A stretch of DNA of 64,000 nucleotides from Saccharum officinarum (Eukaryota > Streptophyta > Magnoliopsida > Poales > Poaceae). Below, in pieces: positions 1 through 11,647 of the stretch. The position numbers and the translations under genes are program-made. A model generated the notes under the pieces. The model ran no database searches and was not told where the DNA came from. It was given only the letters and a program-made list of their open reading frames with translations. Position 1 is the stretch's first letter. Each line of letters opens with the position of its first letter. Location of the stretch: contig CM036160.1 in the NCBI GenBank assembly GCA_020631735.1, positions 116,976,680-117,040,679 on the forward strand, given 5' to 3'.

Positions 1-1
1 C

Positions 2-91
2 GTTATCAAACTCGTCGAGAAGTCGGAGCACATCCAGGTGACGCCAACCACCGCCAAACTCATTCCAAGCGTCACAGTTCATGACTCTTAG
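2..91 (+). CDS. Possible 3'-terminal exon of a gene entering from the left
   Basis: A plus-strand frame is open from the window edge to a TAG at 89-91 and would encode 29 residues with a soluble, unremarkable composition. I do not recognise the product. The AT-rich sequence that follows would suit a 3' UTR. The reading is short enough to be chance, so this is only a candidate. Confidence 0.25.
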   Translation, partial: VIKLVEKSEHIQVTPTTAKLIPSVTVHDS

Positions 92-980
92 ATCATATAT
101 TTTGCAAAGGAGTATTTTCAAACTTTTACTAATTATATAGAGATTTACATGTGTCCATTCTCTTCTTCAAATTTGATCCGTGAAACACATGGTTACAAAG
201 CAAAAACCTCTGTAGGGATGATGTGCAATAAAAAAATAACCTCGTTTACACAAATCATGTAAAATAAGATAGTACCTCATAAGCAGTCATCGGAATGTCG
301 CGCATGTCGGCATGTGCAGTCTGGCCGCCGATTAACTGCTAGTCTGCCCGTCGTGGTCCTTTGTTGCCTCAAGCTTCTTCATCACTGGGATGCCCTTGCT
401 TGCTGTGCGTGGCCATGAGGATTATTTGTTTGTTGTTCGGCTGTCATGGCTGTTACCTGTTAGTATCTTCATGATTGAAGAAAGCATGATGATTGATGAT
501 CGGCGGGAGATTGGATACGTGGTCAACAAACTTTAACTGAAATTAGCAAGTCCCAGTGTTAGAGTTAGCCGTGAAGGGAGGATATGTATCTGGAAGTAAC
601 ATACCAGGATTTTGCAGAAGATGTAATCAAGCCCGCGCCGGTGTTATCCAAAGAATATATTCAGTAGTTTAAACACGTATGTCCTTGACGCATAGGCCTA
701 GCAAACGAGTCTCATTATATTACGTAAGAAGAAAATATAGATATATGAATTATTATGTGAGACGTACGTAAGTTTGAGTCTTACATGAGATTAAGTTACG
801 GACGGTTACATCTTACATGTAAGATGTAAGATCACGTATGACGGAGGACTCATATAGCACGAAGTCCAGATCAAACGGTTATTACGCAGGGAGATCCCCT
901 AAAAAAAACTCGCTCTTTTATAGTAGGATATACAAAGTACTAGACAGGGACTTCCCTGGAGTCGTCGTATAAAAAGGGGA
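92..980. other. Intergenic stretch, no gene seen
   Basis: AT-rich sequence without a convincing exon on either strand. Around 810-835 there is a short reiteration of a TTACATGTAAGATGTAAG type. Nothing else stands out. Confidence 0.5.
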
Positions 981-999
981 ATGTACATTTTCTATCGAT

Positions 1000-2130
1000 G
1001 TGTTAGTTTTTTTATCTTTTTTTTTAGCAGAGTTAGTTTTTTTATCGCTAATACTGTGTGGTACGGGCATCCGTCCGAGCGTGTCTGTCCGGACGACCCG
1101 TTCCCGTTCTCGAGCCAAAATAGCGACCGGGCCCAACAGGTCCATGTACGCTCTATCCTCTATCTACTCCATTTACACTGCGACAGCCGACAGAAACCCA
1201 GCTCACCGCACCGTCTGCCCGCCCCAAGCAGCCTCGCGGTGGCACCCCCATCCCGCATCGAGCCACACCACACGTCTGCCGTCGTGCCGTGCTCCATCCC
1301 CGCCGCGCCCGCTCCGCCTCGCCGCGCCGTGCTCGATCCCCACCCCTGCACGCCGTGCCCCGTCCCTTGCCGGGTCGAGGTGCTGCCGACGCCGCCATTC
1401 CCCACCAGGAGATCGTGGCCATTGTCGATGTCGGTGCTGCCTCGACGCTCGACCTCATTTCGCGACATCACGAGATCCAGAGTGACCAGACCCGGAGCGG
1501 GCTCCTCCAGCTGCACCTCGTGCTCCCTTTCTTCCTCGAATGTTGTAAGCATATGTTTCAAGTGTTTCAGATGTTTCAGACATATGTTGCAAGTGTTTCG
1601 CATGGATGTTACAAAAGTAGATTTGGATGTTGCATATGTTGCAATGTATGTATACGTATGTTGCAAACGTCTGTTTCTAATCTTTCATCTGTTTTTTTAA
1701 TATGCATGTTGTAAGTGTGCTTATTTGGATGTTGCATATATTTCACACATATGTTGCAAGTGTTTTATCTGGATGTTGTGTATATTTTGTAATGGTTTTC
1801 AAGTGTCTTTCAGGTGTTTTTGCGAGTGTTTCATACGCATGTTTCAAGTGTTTCATCTGTCACGTATGTTTCAAATGCTGCATTAGGATGTTTCAAAAGT
1901 AGATCGTGTGTTTTGCACATGTTGCAACCTGCTGTAGCTTATAGGGGGCGCGAGGGATCATGCGGGGCACATATGCCGCGCGGGGTCGGGCGGGGGCACA
2001 GATGCCGCGTGAGGTCATGTCAGGCGCAGATGGCACATGGGGTTAGGCGGTACGCGGAGTGCAGACGCGGCAGACGGGGCCATCGCGGGCGTCCGAATGG
2101 GTCCTAGCTTCTACACGTTCGGGCACTAGC
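1000..2130 (+). repeat. Dispersed repeat with TTGCAAGTGTTTC-type internal array
   Basis: A GC-rich head near 1065-1100 (gggcatccgtccgagcg, then gtctgtccggacg) leads into about 390 bp (1540-1930) of degenerate 20-30-bp units built from ATGTTGCAAGTGTTTCA and GGATGTTGCATATGTTTC. A GC-rich tail follows. A related copy lies in the opposite orientation at 21246-21920. Open frames on both strands are by-products of base composition. This is a transposon-derived dispersed repeat. I cannot name the family and saw no clear terminal repeats or TSD. Confidence 0.5.
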
Positions 2131-2297
2131 CACACTTTTTTTATGTCGTACGTGAAACGTGATTCATTGGTAAGTATCGCTTGTCATAACATGTGTGACA
2201 TAAATGTTAGCCAATTGTGTCTTGAAACGCAAATAGTGCACACAATCCTTTTTTTCGACGAAATAGTACACACAATCTATGAGCAACAATAATGAAA

Positions 2298-3349
2298 CTA
2301 TACTGCTACTACTTTGCTATTGGCTTTTCCCAGCGCTCTTTTCCGGCGAGCTACCATCAACCTCACCAAGGATCCCGTTGTCCTCGTAGCCTCCAAGATT
2401 CCTGGCATCACCACCTTGCACCACGTCTCAGCAGCTGAAGCGTTGCTAACCCCATCCTCGATGCCATCCATGTGCCGGACAAACTCACAGCGCATGGCCT
2501 CCACGTCACAGTTGAGAGCGTACTCTGCCAGGCTCTCCCTCGGGTGCGTCTGGCTGAGGGCGTCGAGCGCGGCGTCCAGCAGGATGTGGCTGACGGACGC
2601 CAGCCCTCTGAGAGCGCCGAGGAAGGACGTCGCGGTGTTCCTGCTCACCGTCCTGCCGTGGGCGGCGTCGGCTGCGTCCACGAAGATCTTCACGTACGCT
2701 CGGAGAGTCGTGTGGATTGTGTCCGCGGAGATGGAGATTTCGTTTGGCGAGCCAAGGTTGAGGCTTGCGCTTACCAGGATTTGGGAAGCTATCGTGAGAG
2801 CCTGGTTCGCACAGAGGCAGAGCTGTCCTGACATCTTTGTGGCCTCCATGTACTGCACATGCAATTAGTTACGGAAAGGGTCAGTTAGAATATATCCTGT
2901 TCCTGTTAAGCACACCAGAATTCAGTCGGTGAAAGAAAGAAGACTCTAATGAACACTGCATATTTGCTTGCGTGTACTTTTTACAATGCAAAACACACAC
3001 CCCGATATACAGTACGTACCAGGCAGCCGTGGTCAGTGTGGATGATGTCGTCGTAGCGGTCCATCACGCGCTTCCTCTCCTTAACAAAATAATGACAACG
3101 AGCAGCAAATTCGTCCTGCTGCGGCCAGGCCGGCAGCGCGCCGCCCCAGTTGCGCGCCCGTACAACGAGACACGGTCGGATGGCGCCCGGTTGGCCATGG
3201 CGCTGCTGGTTCAGGCTCGGCCAGTGGTGGCGCTCACGGCAGCCCGGAGGAACGAAGGCCGACGTGCTAGGCGGCGGCCTTGCTGTCACGGAGACCGCGA
3301 ACGGAGCCGGTGCCCGTGCGATGAGACGGCAGCTCTGCGGCGTGGCCAT
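2298..3349 (-). CDS. Two-exon gene for an unrecognised, probably plastid-targeted protein
   Basis: I do not recognise this protein. Exon 1 is 3020-3349 (ATG at 3347-3349) and exon 2 is 2298-2852, joined in phase 0 by a 167-bp GT-AG intron (donor CTG|GTACGT, acceptor TGCAG|TACATG), giving 294 residues. The first ~50 residues are rich in A, R, S and P and poor in acidic residues, as in a chloroplast transit peptide. The mature part looks mostly helical, with a charged FVKERKRVMDRYDD segment, a Cys/Ala-rich stretch around the exon junction and a basic C-terminus. No catalytic motif is visible. The exon structure and clean frame argue for a real gene, perhaps restricted to grasses (inference). 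Confidence 0.6.
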
Positions 3350-4134
3350 GGCGGCAGCTCTGCTAGGACTAGGACTTGTTCGTCTCTGTCTTCAGGCAAG
3401 GGAAGCAGCTGCATGTGCTTTTGGCGCTGAACGGGGTGTTAAGTAACACAAGGAGAGCGCGGGAGGGAAACGGAAACGACTTTTAACTCGGACAAGGAAC
3501 GACGTTCTTTGGGTTGGCTCCGATACGGACTTGGTAACATGGTCGGCTCTGATGGGCCGTGGCCCGCGGGGCCTTCAGCCTAACTGAATTCCCTTTTCTT
3601 CTTTTCTTTTCTTTTCTTTTCTAAAAATATCCTTAAATAAATAAAAAATATATATTTCATCCTTTAACTTTCTTTCTGTCTGCGTGTAAATCTACTCTCA
3701 AGGTCTCGGTGTTCTTGTAATTCGCCGCGTCCAGCGTGCTCATCTTCCTCTACTAACTTCCGACGACCATCGGATCCTGCCATCACAGCAACAGCATCTT
3801 TAGCTGCTACAGAGTGCGTACTGATCTGAATCCTCAAAACCATGCCAGATGCGTGCAGACTGCACCAAGATCTGCATCCTGCGCGTCAACTACTGGCATC
3901 TTCCTCCGAAACATCAAGCGGGTGCAAAATGAGGCGATGTGTTCAAAATCCCAGATAAACAAACAAAGACGATCAGAAAGTGCGTCCATATGGGCTGTGA
4001 GCAGTTTCAGCTCTTCGATTGCTTGGGTTAAGTTTCTCTTTTCATGCGAATCAATGCTTCAGTAAGGCTAGTGCCAAGCTTTTCACTAAGACTTGCCTCT
4101 ACAGCTACGAAGAAGCTCAAGAACTATTACTGCT
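3350..4134. other. Intergenic stretch with a CTTTT microsatellite
   Basis: The sequence upstream of the minus-strand gene and downstream of ObgC contains a (CTTTT)n run at about 3592-3622. I see no exon. The segment just left of 4135 should hold the 3' UTR of ObgC. Confidence 0.5.
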
Positions 4135-7100
4135 CTAGCCGAATTCAGGCCACCGGACAGCATCATCTTGTGTGTTCATTGTCTTTGACGGACGGGCCCT
4201 ATCTGTTTCGTTGTTCCAAACCATTTCCATCTGCAGAGAAAGCAATTCTTGTTGAAAGTGATAATCCATGTGCGTGCGCGTGCCCACCAGTGTGTGACAA
4301 AATGCGACAGCTAGCCTTTTGTGGTTCTTCTATTTCAGCGACTGATCGTGCTCTGATTAGTGCGCATACATACCTCACCAATTATCACCGTATCGCCCTC
4401 CTTAACTCCCTGCTTGCTAAGAGCTCTGTTGACACCACATGCCTCTAGGGCATGCTGAAACCTTTTCAAAGAGTCCGAGTACCTTCATCAGGAGAAGACG
4501 TTAGAAGATGTGTAGTCTAGTGGCACCAACAATTAGCGTTGTGAAAAAAAAAAAAACCCTACTTACTGCCAGTTAGTCATCTGAACGAAACGCTCAATTC
4601 CAGCTCCTACAACATTCCATGTATTTGTACCCTTGTCATGGAAAACCTCAAACTCATTCATGGGTGCACGTCTTTCCTTTTTAATCGCATCAGACACGTG
4701 GTTCAGATTTTCTGGCCCACTCCATCCTGCAGCAGTATATAGTTTCAAGATGAAAATCTCAAAAAGAAATGAAGCACAGTGTAAAACCAGCTTCAGCCTT
4801 GAGTAAGTTATTGTGGCTGGACACAGCTATAGCTTAACTGAGAGGATAAGTAAGCACCTTCAGTTTCCTTCATCCTCTGCCGCTCTTTCTGCAGAAGCTT
4901 GTAAGCAGCATGAATGACATCCTGTGTGCCTTGCCTGTTTATTGCACTAATGCAGAAAGGATCAATGCCTTCAGACTGTAGTTTTTCCCTAAATGTATTC
5001 CATCTTTCAGATGCCTCTGGAAGGTCCATCTTGTTGAACACCACCACATAGGGTTTGTCAACCAAAGATGGACTAAATAACTCCAGCTCCAAGCGAACTG
5101 CCTCAAACTCATATTCTGGTTGTTGTGAAGAACCATCGACGACATGCACCTAATGCTCCAACAAGCCATAAAACAATTATCAGCACAGCCATGCCAAAAT
5201 ACATAATCTCGTGACTTATGTTGTCATAACCATATGGAACTTGACATAAATATTAAGATTAGAGTAAAGAAGGGAAAAGGGAACATACCAAGACAGAACA
5301 TCGCTCACTATGCCTTACGAACTCATGACCCAAACCATAACCACGATGAGCGCCTTCCAGTAAGCCAGGAAGGTCAGCAACTACCATTGTAGCATCAAAA
5401 TCTAATGAGACCACACCAAGGTTTGGTAGCAATGTGGTAAAAGGATAATTGGCTATAGCTGGCTTGGCAGCACTAATAACACTCAAGAGAGTGCTCTTCC
5501 CAGCATTAGGAGCACCTACAATCCCTACATCAGCGACCAACTTTAGCTCCAACTCTAACCACCTGCCAAACACCAGCATCCCCAAAAAGTTGTATGTTAG
5601 TGAAACATAGAGATGGATTATTTGTGGATAACTGTTGTAGTCATTCATGTATTTCAGTTCAATGGCATTCAGCTCTTTGTGAGAAGCCATATGCAACACA
5701 AATGACTCATCAATATTATCGGTCGGAAATTTATAGGCACAAGAAAATCCTCCAACATCTAACAATGCGAATCACAAAACAATCCAGGCAGCTGGGAAAT
5801 TCCACGAACTAAGCAATGCCAAATGGAGTGCATTAAGAATAAAAACAAGTTGCACATTAACTGATCCTTCCAATCATGATGAGATTATCTAGAAAAAATA
5901 CTCATGATATCAAGTTCATAGTAGAGAGAACATACATTTCTGGGCCTTTCTCCCCCTTTTCTGCGATCCTGGGCACCTTATTCGTCCCGGACTTGAACGC
6001 CGCATTGCCACGGCCGCCGCGGCCACCGGGGAGAAGCAGCGCGCGCTGCCCGGGCTTCATCAGCTCCAGGAGCTCCACGCCTCCATCCGAGGTCCGCACC
6101 ACCGTCCCCGGCGGCACCTTCACCACGACGTCCTCGCCCTTGGCCCCGGCCTGCTGCTGGCCCATGCCGTGCGCGCCGCGGCCGGCGCGGAAGTGCACGG
6201 ACTTACGGAACGGCAGCAGCGAGTTCATCTCCCCGTCCACCTGCACGTACACGTCGCCCCCGCGGCCGCCGTCGCCGCCCGACGGGCCCCCGTACGGCAC
6301 GTACTTCTCGCGGCGGAACGCCACCACGTCGTTGCCGCCGTCCCCGGCCTTGGCGAATATCTTGGTCGTGTCGAAGCACCGCATCACCGCCGGCACGCCC
6401 TTCTCCTTCGCTTCACCTTCCCCTCCCTCCGCGCCCTCATCCTCGTAGCCGTCGTCCTCAAAGTCCCCCTCGTCCTCGTCGTCGTCCTCGTCGTAGTCTG
6501 GGTGGAACACTACAACCTCCTCACCGTCGTCGTCGTCATCCTCTTCCCCGTCGCCGTACTCTACCTCTCCTAGCTCCGCGCGTGGAACGGCACCAGCTTC
6601 TTCATGACGACTTTGGTCGAACGGGAACATCTCGAACTCCTCCTCGTCGTCGTCGCTGTCGACGCCGTAGTCCGGGTCGAACACCACGACGTCGTCATCG
6701 TCGTCGAGCACTTCGGGAACAAGAGCCCAAGCTCTCCTGCCCCTTTTGACCTCGAACACGTCGAGGCTGCTGACGACGAGCTCCTCCCCCTCGCCGCCGT
6801 CGCCAAGGCGTTCGACCATTTGCCGCGTAAATCCGCGACCGCCAGTGCTCTTCTTCCCGGCCGCGCGGGCCTCGAACTGGCCAATGGTGAGCTCCACCCC
6901 GTCCGTCGAGTCCCGCAGAGGAATCCGCGCGACAGAGTTGGGCCCCAACCCCGCCTCGAACTCCTCCTCGCCGTCCAGCCGCTGGACACTCCCGCGCGTG
7001 AGAGCGGGCGCCCCCGGGTTGGCCGGGGCGGTGGGGAAGCGGTCGAGCGTGACCTCGGCCGACTCAGGCGCGTCGCGGAGCGGGAGGCGCGTGAACGTGG

Positions 7101-7278
7101 TGGCCGCGACGCCGCCGCCGCTGACGGAGGAGGAGGAGGGGGGAGGGCGGGGTGGGGGCGAGGACTTGAGCGGCCTGGCGGCGCTCCGCTTGCCTCGGCC
7201 GGTCCTGGTGTTGCGGCGCGCCTCCGCGGAGAAGAGGCGGAATGGGAACGCCGACGCGGCGACGGCGGGCGGCGCCAT
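4135..7278 (-). CDS. ObgC: Chloroplast Obg-type GTPase (ObgC), complete six-exon gene
   Basis: Exons 5936-7278, 5289-5562, 4858-5149, 4567-4726, 4374-4482 and 4135-4230 join in frame across GT-AG introns to 757 residues. An N-terminal A/R/P-rich transit peptide is followed by a long acidic region with two VVVFxPDY repeats. The glycine-rich Obg fold lies at about 299-455 ([19 protein letters not shown]). The GTPase domain has Walker [10 protein letters not shown] (464-472), G3 DLPG (511-514) and G4 NKMD (578-581). A C-terminal OCT-type domain ends in VRWPEFG. Obg proteins bind GTP and act in large-subunit ribosome assembly, and the plant ObgC works in chloroplasts. The exon 1 donor AAT|GTATGT with acceptor GGCAG|GTGG restores the family's [15 protein letters not shown] junction. 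All GTPase motifs look intact, so it is probably functional. Confidence 0.92.
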
Positions 7279-7427
7279 CGCTGGCTGTTGGCTGCCGGCG
7301 TCTGTCTCTGCTGTGCTGAGCTCACGTCGAGAGAGAGCGGATAAGGAGCGGGATCTGGACCGTTGGTGTTAGTGTTACAGTCCAGCGAGATCTGGACCGT
7401 TGGTGTTCGAATCCTACGACGGCGGGG

Positions 7428-7731
7428 CCGAATTTTTTACTATTTGGCCCTTTTTTTAAAAAAAAATTTACGTTTAGACCCTTGGGCGAAGTAAACTCAA
7501 CTTTGGACCCTGGGGGTCGACGCCATGATTCATGGCGTCGAGGTTACACGTCTCGACGCCGTGACTCACGGCGTCGAGCTTCGTGGTCCTATTTGACGTG
7601 GCAGATGATCTGGCAGACAGCTCGGCGCCGTAGATCACGGCGTCGAGCTCGGCGCCGTGATCTACGGCGTCGAGCCTGGATTCATCTGATTACTTTGCTG
7701 GGGCTTCACTGGGGGCTTCACTAGCTAGTAG
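7428..7731 (+). repeat. Left TIR of the MULE, built of consecutive palindromes
   Basis: This arm matches the reverse complement of 8970-9273. It contains several perfect or near-perfect ~25-bp palindromes in a row, centred near 7536, 7564, 7638 and 7664, each of the form CGACGCCGTGA-TCACGGCGTCG or its CGCCATGA variant. Confidence 0.75.
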
Positions 7732-8509
7732 TGTACTCCCTCCGTCCCACAAATAAAAGAACATCTATGATTCAAATTTTTTCTCATATTAATAGTCATA
7801 TATAGGCAATTTTTCCACTAAAGCCCCTAGCGGGACAGGCTGACAGCACAAGAGCAGTACGCCAGTTCGTGGAGTGAAACTCTAAAAAAAATGACAGGAT
7901 GAAAAAAGAGTAAGAAAAATCGCTGCGCACGCTACGTTTGTGACTGCAAGGTTCTGTGGTCTTCCAGGTGGCCAGCTGGTCGCACTGAGTTCCACTGAGT
8001 TGGCTGGTTCTCTGTACTAGTGGCCACCAGTTTATTTATTTTAAACTGTGCTTCCTGAAGATGTCAGACCTCTTTACAAGGGTATAAGTGTCGAATAAAA
8101 GGCGCCGCCTTCAAATGTGGAGGGAAGCAAAGCTCTGGCGCGCTCCCTTTCGCCACCGGCAAGCCGCGAACCGTCCGTCCGTCTCCAGCAAGTGTACGCC
8201 GTGTGCCAAAAGCAGCAAAGCAACTGCCTGCAAACTGCACATGGATCCATATGCTTCGATTCGGCATAGCCATGGTGGAGTATACAGAGCGCACAGTATC
8301 GTATTGTCACCGTTATTTGCTTCGCTACAAGTATGTATGTCGCGCATGCCTCCGGCGGCCTGCCCATCGGCAATGACCAATGATTGGGAACCAGTGTGGC
8401 TGCGAGTTGCAACCTCAGCACTTGCCACATAGCTAGAGTGGACCTGGTCACCCGCAGAGACACAGACACAGGGTTGGTGTGTGACTAATAAATCTGACAA
8501 TGGTCATGA

Positions 8510-8754
8510 TTAGTTCCCCAAATTCACCACAAATTCTACTATGCAAAAAGAAGATTTTCCGTCACATCAAAATACCGGTACATGTATGGAGTATTAAATG
8601 TAGATGAAATTAAAACTAATTGCACAGTTTTGTTGTACTTTGCGAAACGAACGTTTTTTAGTCTAATTAATCAATGTTTGGACAATTATTACCCAATAAA
8701 AACAAAAATGCTAGTGTCGCTTCGGGGATCCTGTTTTGGGAATCTAAACAAGGC
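8510..8754 (+). mobile_element. MITE of the GGCCTTGTTTAG family
   Basis: The copy starts near TTAGTTCCCCAAATTC and ends in AATCTAAACAAGGCC. Inside are family blocks shared with five other copies here: ATGCAAAAAGAAGATT, CATGTATGGAGTATTAAATG, TTTGCGAAACGAACG and CTAATTAATCAATG. It sits inside the MULE, so it inserted later or was carried along. The family resembles Tourist/PIF-Harbinger MITEs. The outer left TIR is degenerate. Confidence 0.7.
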
Positions 8755-8969
8755 CAATGCGTGCAATGCCGCCGGCGATGCAGATCAGGTTAGTAACCAT
8801 GGCAGCAGCTGCTGCTGCGATTCATTCGTAGGGTCATGGATGGCTCGTGGTAGATGCGGAGTGCAGTAGTAGGTTGGGCTCGAACTTTCATCTCTGCATG
8901 TGCAGCGCAGTGGTCGTACTCTCGTAAAGTCGTACGTGCTACTAATGCCGTGACACGTCGCCCCCAAAG

Positions 8970-9273
8970 GCTGGGGGCTTCACTGGCAAGTAGTGAAGCC
9001 CGCAGCAAAGTAATCAGATGAATCCAGGCTCGACGCCGTAGATCACGGCGCCGAGCTCGACGCCGTAGATCACGGCGCCGAGCTGTCTGCCAGATCATCT
9101 GCCACGTCAAATAGGACCACGAAGCTCGACGCCGTGAGTCACGGCGTCGAGACGTGTAAGCTCAACGCCATGAATCATGGCGTCGACCCGCAGGGTCCAA
9201 AGTTGAGTTTACTTCGCCCAAAGGTCTAAACGTGAATTTTTTTAAAAAAAAGGGCCAAATAGTAAAAAATTCA
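8970..9273 (-). repeat. Right TIR of the MULE
   Basis: Inverted copy of 7428-7731 with a few substitutions and small indels. It carries the same series of CGACGCCGTGA-type palindromes. The inner end adds a short hairpin (cttcactggcaagtagtgaag). Confidence 0.75.
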
Positions 9274-9283
9274 GACGGCGGGG

Positions 9284-9850
9284 GAGGTTGCTTCAGTGTT
9301 CAGGCCTCATCAGAGTGACTTCAGACTCCTGAATACCTGAATCCAGGTTGACGAGCTTACAGGTCCAAACTCCAAACTTTTGTGAAAAAATGTTGTATTC
9401 AAACCAACTCTGCTTATGCTTGTATATGTTCAGATTTGTTGGACTGCCCAATCTGTTGATCTGAACGGCTGCCCCTCCAAAATATCAATAACTATATACT
9501 ACTGACTACTGAGAGGGTGTGTTTGGATACGTTCTATCCACCTCAATTTGCGTGGATACTAATGTATCCAAACAAGCCTTGAAATGGCAGGTGGAACCAG
9601 TACAGGTACGCTGTTTCTGGTTTTTTTTTAATGAAATTCCTCATCTAGATGTTTGACGCTTGAAAGCTTGAGGTAGTTATATAGGAACAGTACCGAAATA
9701 TACTGAAATTGCCTGTGAATAACAGATCCAGACATCTAGTACAGGTAAGCAACTTACCATTGCACTATTCCTTTGCTTGTTCACGTCTGACGGTTCTTTC
9801 GTGTATGAGCCAGAAACCATTTGGAATTTTGGATGATAATATAATATGTC
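9284..9850. other. Intergenic, no gene seen
   Basis: AT-rich sequence with no exon or clear repeat end that I can support. Confidence 0.45.
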
Positions 9851-9866
9851 AGCGAACCCACATGTA

Positions 9867-10013
9867 GGGAACGACGTGTGCTCGTTTGGTCACCAGCACA
9901 AGGCCAAAGGCCGTGCGTTCGACCAGCCCGGGTTTGAACCCGGCTCCCCACCGTATTTCCGTGCGCAGGCATGAGAATGAGGAGTAAAAGCTCCCCGGTT
10001 CAAAAAAAAAAAA
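9867..10013 (+). mobile_element. tRNA-derived SINE with perfect TSD
   Basis: A 147-bp insertion is flanked by the perfect 16-bp duplication agcgaacccacatgta at 9851-9866 and 10014-10029. It has a tRNA-like region with a box-B-like GGGTTTGAACCC, the phrase ACAAGGCCAAAGGCC, a CCGTATTTCCGTGC core and a terminal A run. A relative lies at 18683-18824 on the other strand. This is the structure expected of a Pol III SINE mobilised by target-primed reverse transcription. Confidence 0.75.
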
Positions 10014-10176
10014 AGCGAACCCACATGTATCCAGTTCAAGTGCTGTTTGTTACATGATGTGTTCTGGTACTTAAAAGGAGTTAATCAGTAAATAGGTAAG
10101 CTGTAAAAACAATACCTGACATCATTGATATATATAACAGTTCCATCATTCAAACTAGTAGAATGGATGGAACAAA

Positions 10177-10452
10177 GCCCTTGTTTAGATTCCCAAATTC
10201 ACCTCCAAAATTCACTATGCAAAAAGAAGATTCCCCATCACATCAAAATACCGACATATGTATGGAGTATTAAATGTAGATGAAATCAAAAACTAATTGC
10301 ATAGTTTTGTTATACTTTACGAGACGAACATTTTGAGCCTAATTAATCAATATTTGGACAATTATTAGCAAATAAAAACAAAAGTGCTACAGTGCTACAG
10401 TAGCTCACTATGCAGAATCGGACGTTACCGATTCAGGTAACTGAACAAGGCC
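10177..10452 (+). mobile_element. MITE of the GGCCTTGTTTAG family
   Basis: It begins GCCCTTGTTTAGATTCCC and ends AACTGAACAAGGCC, with the shared internal blocks ATGCAAAAAGAAGATT, TGTATGGAGTATTAAATG, CGAGACGAACATTTTGAGCC and AGTGCTACAGT. No clear TSD. It lies just downstream of the NOT3 gene fragment. Confidence 0.7.
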
Positions 10453-11647
10453 AAAGGAATTAGTTAAATCCTCGAAATCTGAACCAGGTGGAGAATGATG
10501 GGATGCAACTAATTTTGCTTGCTTCTTTGTTGGGATCGGCTTCTGCTATGTCAATTTCTGTTTGTAATTAGCCAGATAACCTTCAGCTTTGATGGCCATC
10601 TTGGTGACTATTGATAACATTAGTGTTACAACAGTAAAAACATTTGTAGCTTTCAAATCCCCATCGATAACATTCAGAAGGCTGCCACCTTGCTGCTGTA
10701 CTCGCTGCAGTCTTTGTATGTACTTCTCCCTGTGATCAGCAGAAATCTCAGGCCTTCGAAATTGACTCTGCAAATACAGAGAGAAAATGTCATATAGGCA
10801 AACAAGTATTTGTGAGCCTAATGAGGAATTATCAAATCAAAGTTCAAAATAAAAACTTATTTCAGTACAAAAGCATCAGTTATTTGGATGCATACAAACA
10901 GAGGCATTGAACAGGAAAAAAACATTAACAATTCACAAACAAAACCAAGAACAAACTCAGAATAACCTTACACATGATTTGAACAACTCTCTCCAGTAAA
11001 AAAAAGGTTGATATTTCGGACAAAATTGACTTGAAAACTAAATTGATACTGTCCTTTCTTTTTATATTGGCTAAATATTAAGGTGTAAATGAGATTTATT
11101 GATGTTTTAGCATGATTGCTTCCATTTATCACAAAAACCTGCATGCACTCACTAACTATTCTCTCTTATGTCTCCAGTATAATTGAATAGGGGTATAGCT
11201 TGGTAATTCTTCTCTCATTCACTTGATTTCACACCATTAGTTCTTGTTCCCATTCCTCCTAATACAACCTATAATTTAAACCGAGGGAGAAATATTCCAG
11301 ACCATCACTTAAAGTTGGCTGGATGGAGCAGTTGCTATTAAGAAATCTGATCAAGTGACCAAGGGCAATTGGACTATATAATAAAAATAAAATTAACAGA
11401 AGAGGTACATACAGTTTCCTTTGATTTTGAAATGTAGCAGCAGCTTGAGGTCTCCATTGAACCCCAGAAACAACTGGAGGAGAAAATACTCTTCCACCAA
11501 GAATAGGGTTTTCATTTGGGTTAGCAGAATCAGAGCTAATTGCATCATTAGTCCTAGGAACCTGCTGGGGTTGAACTTTACTAGCAAGGGACGTAACCAA
11601 CTGCCGAGAAAGACCACTACTGTTAATCTTCTCGTCAGTGTTCAATA

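Larger units (their letters stand above)
7418..9283. mobile_element. Non-autonomous MULE-like transposon with long TIRs and 10-bp TSD
   Basis: The 10-bp GACGGCGGGG occurs at 7418-7427 and again at 9274-9283. Between them is a 1,846-bp element starting (C)GAATTTTTTACTATTTGGCC and ending with the reverse complement. The first and last ~305 bp are inverted repeats. A 9-11-bp TSD with long TIRs is typical of Mutator-like elements. The interior (about 7732-8969) holds a Stowaway-like fragment near 7736 (ctccctccgtccca), a MITE at 8510-8754 and a GC-rich piece at 8060-8470 that could be captured host sequence. No transposase frame is seen, so it would need a transposase in trans. Confidence 0.75.

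Noticed and set aside
981..1714. Several overlapping open frames of 140-240 codons on both strands
   Set aside because: They are Cys/Phe/Val-rich or Arg/Pro-rich readings of a degenerate tandem repeat and a GC-rich stretch, with no splice or family support.
6169..7372. Long frames opposite ObgC exon 1
   Set aside because: They are mirror readings of a GC-rich coding exon. The minus-strand frame alone continues through splice sites into the Obg GTPase.
8060..8470. Captured host gene inside the MULE (Pack-MULE)
   Set aside because: The segment is moderately GC-rich with short frames, but nothing resembles a known exon, so I only mention it.
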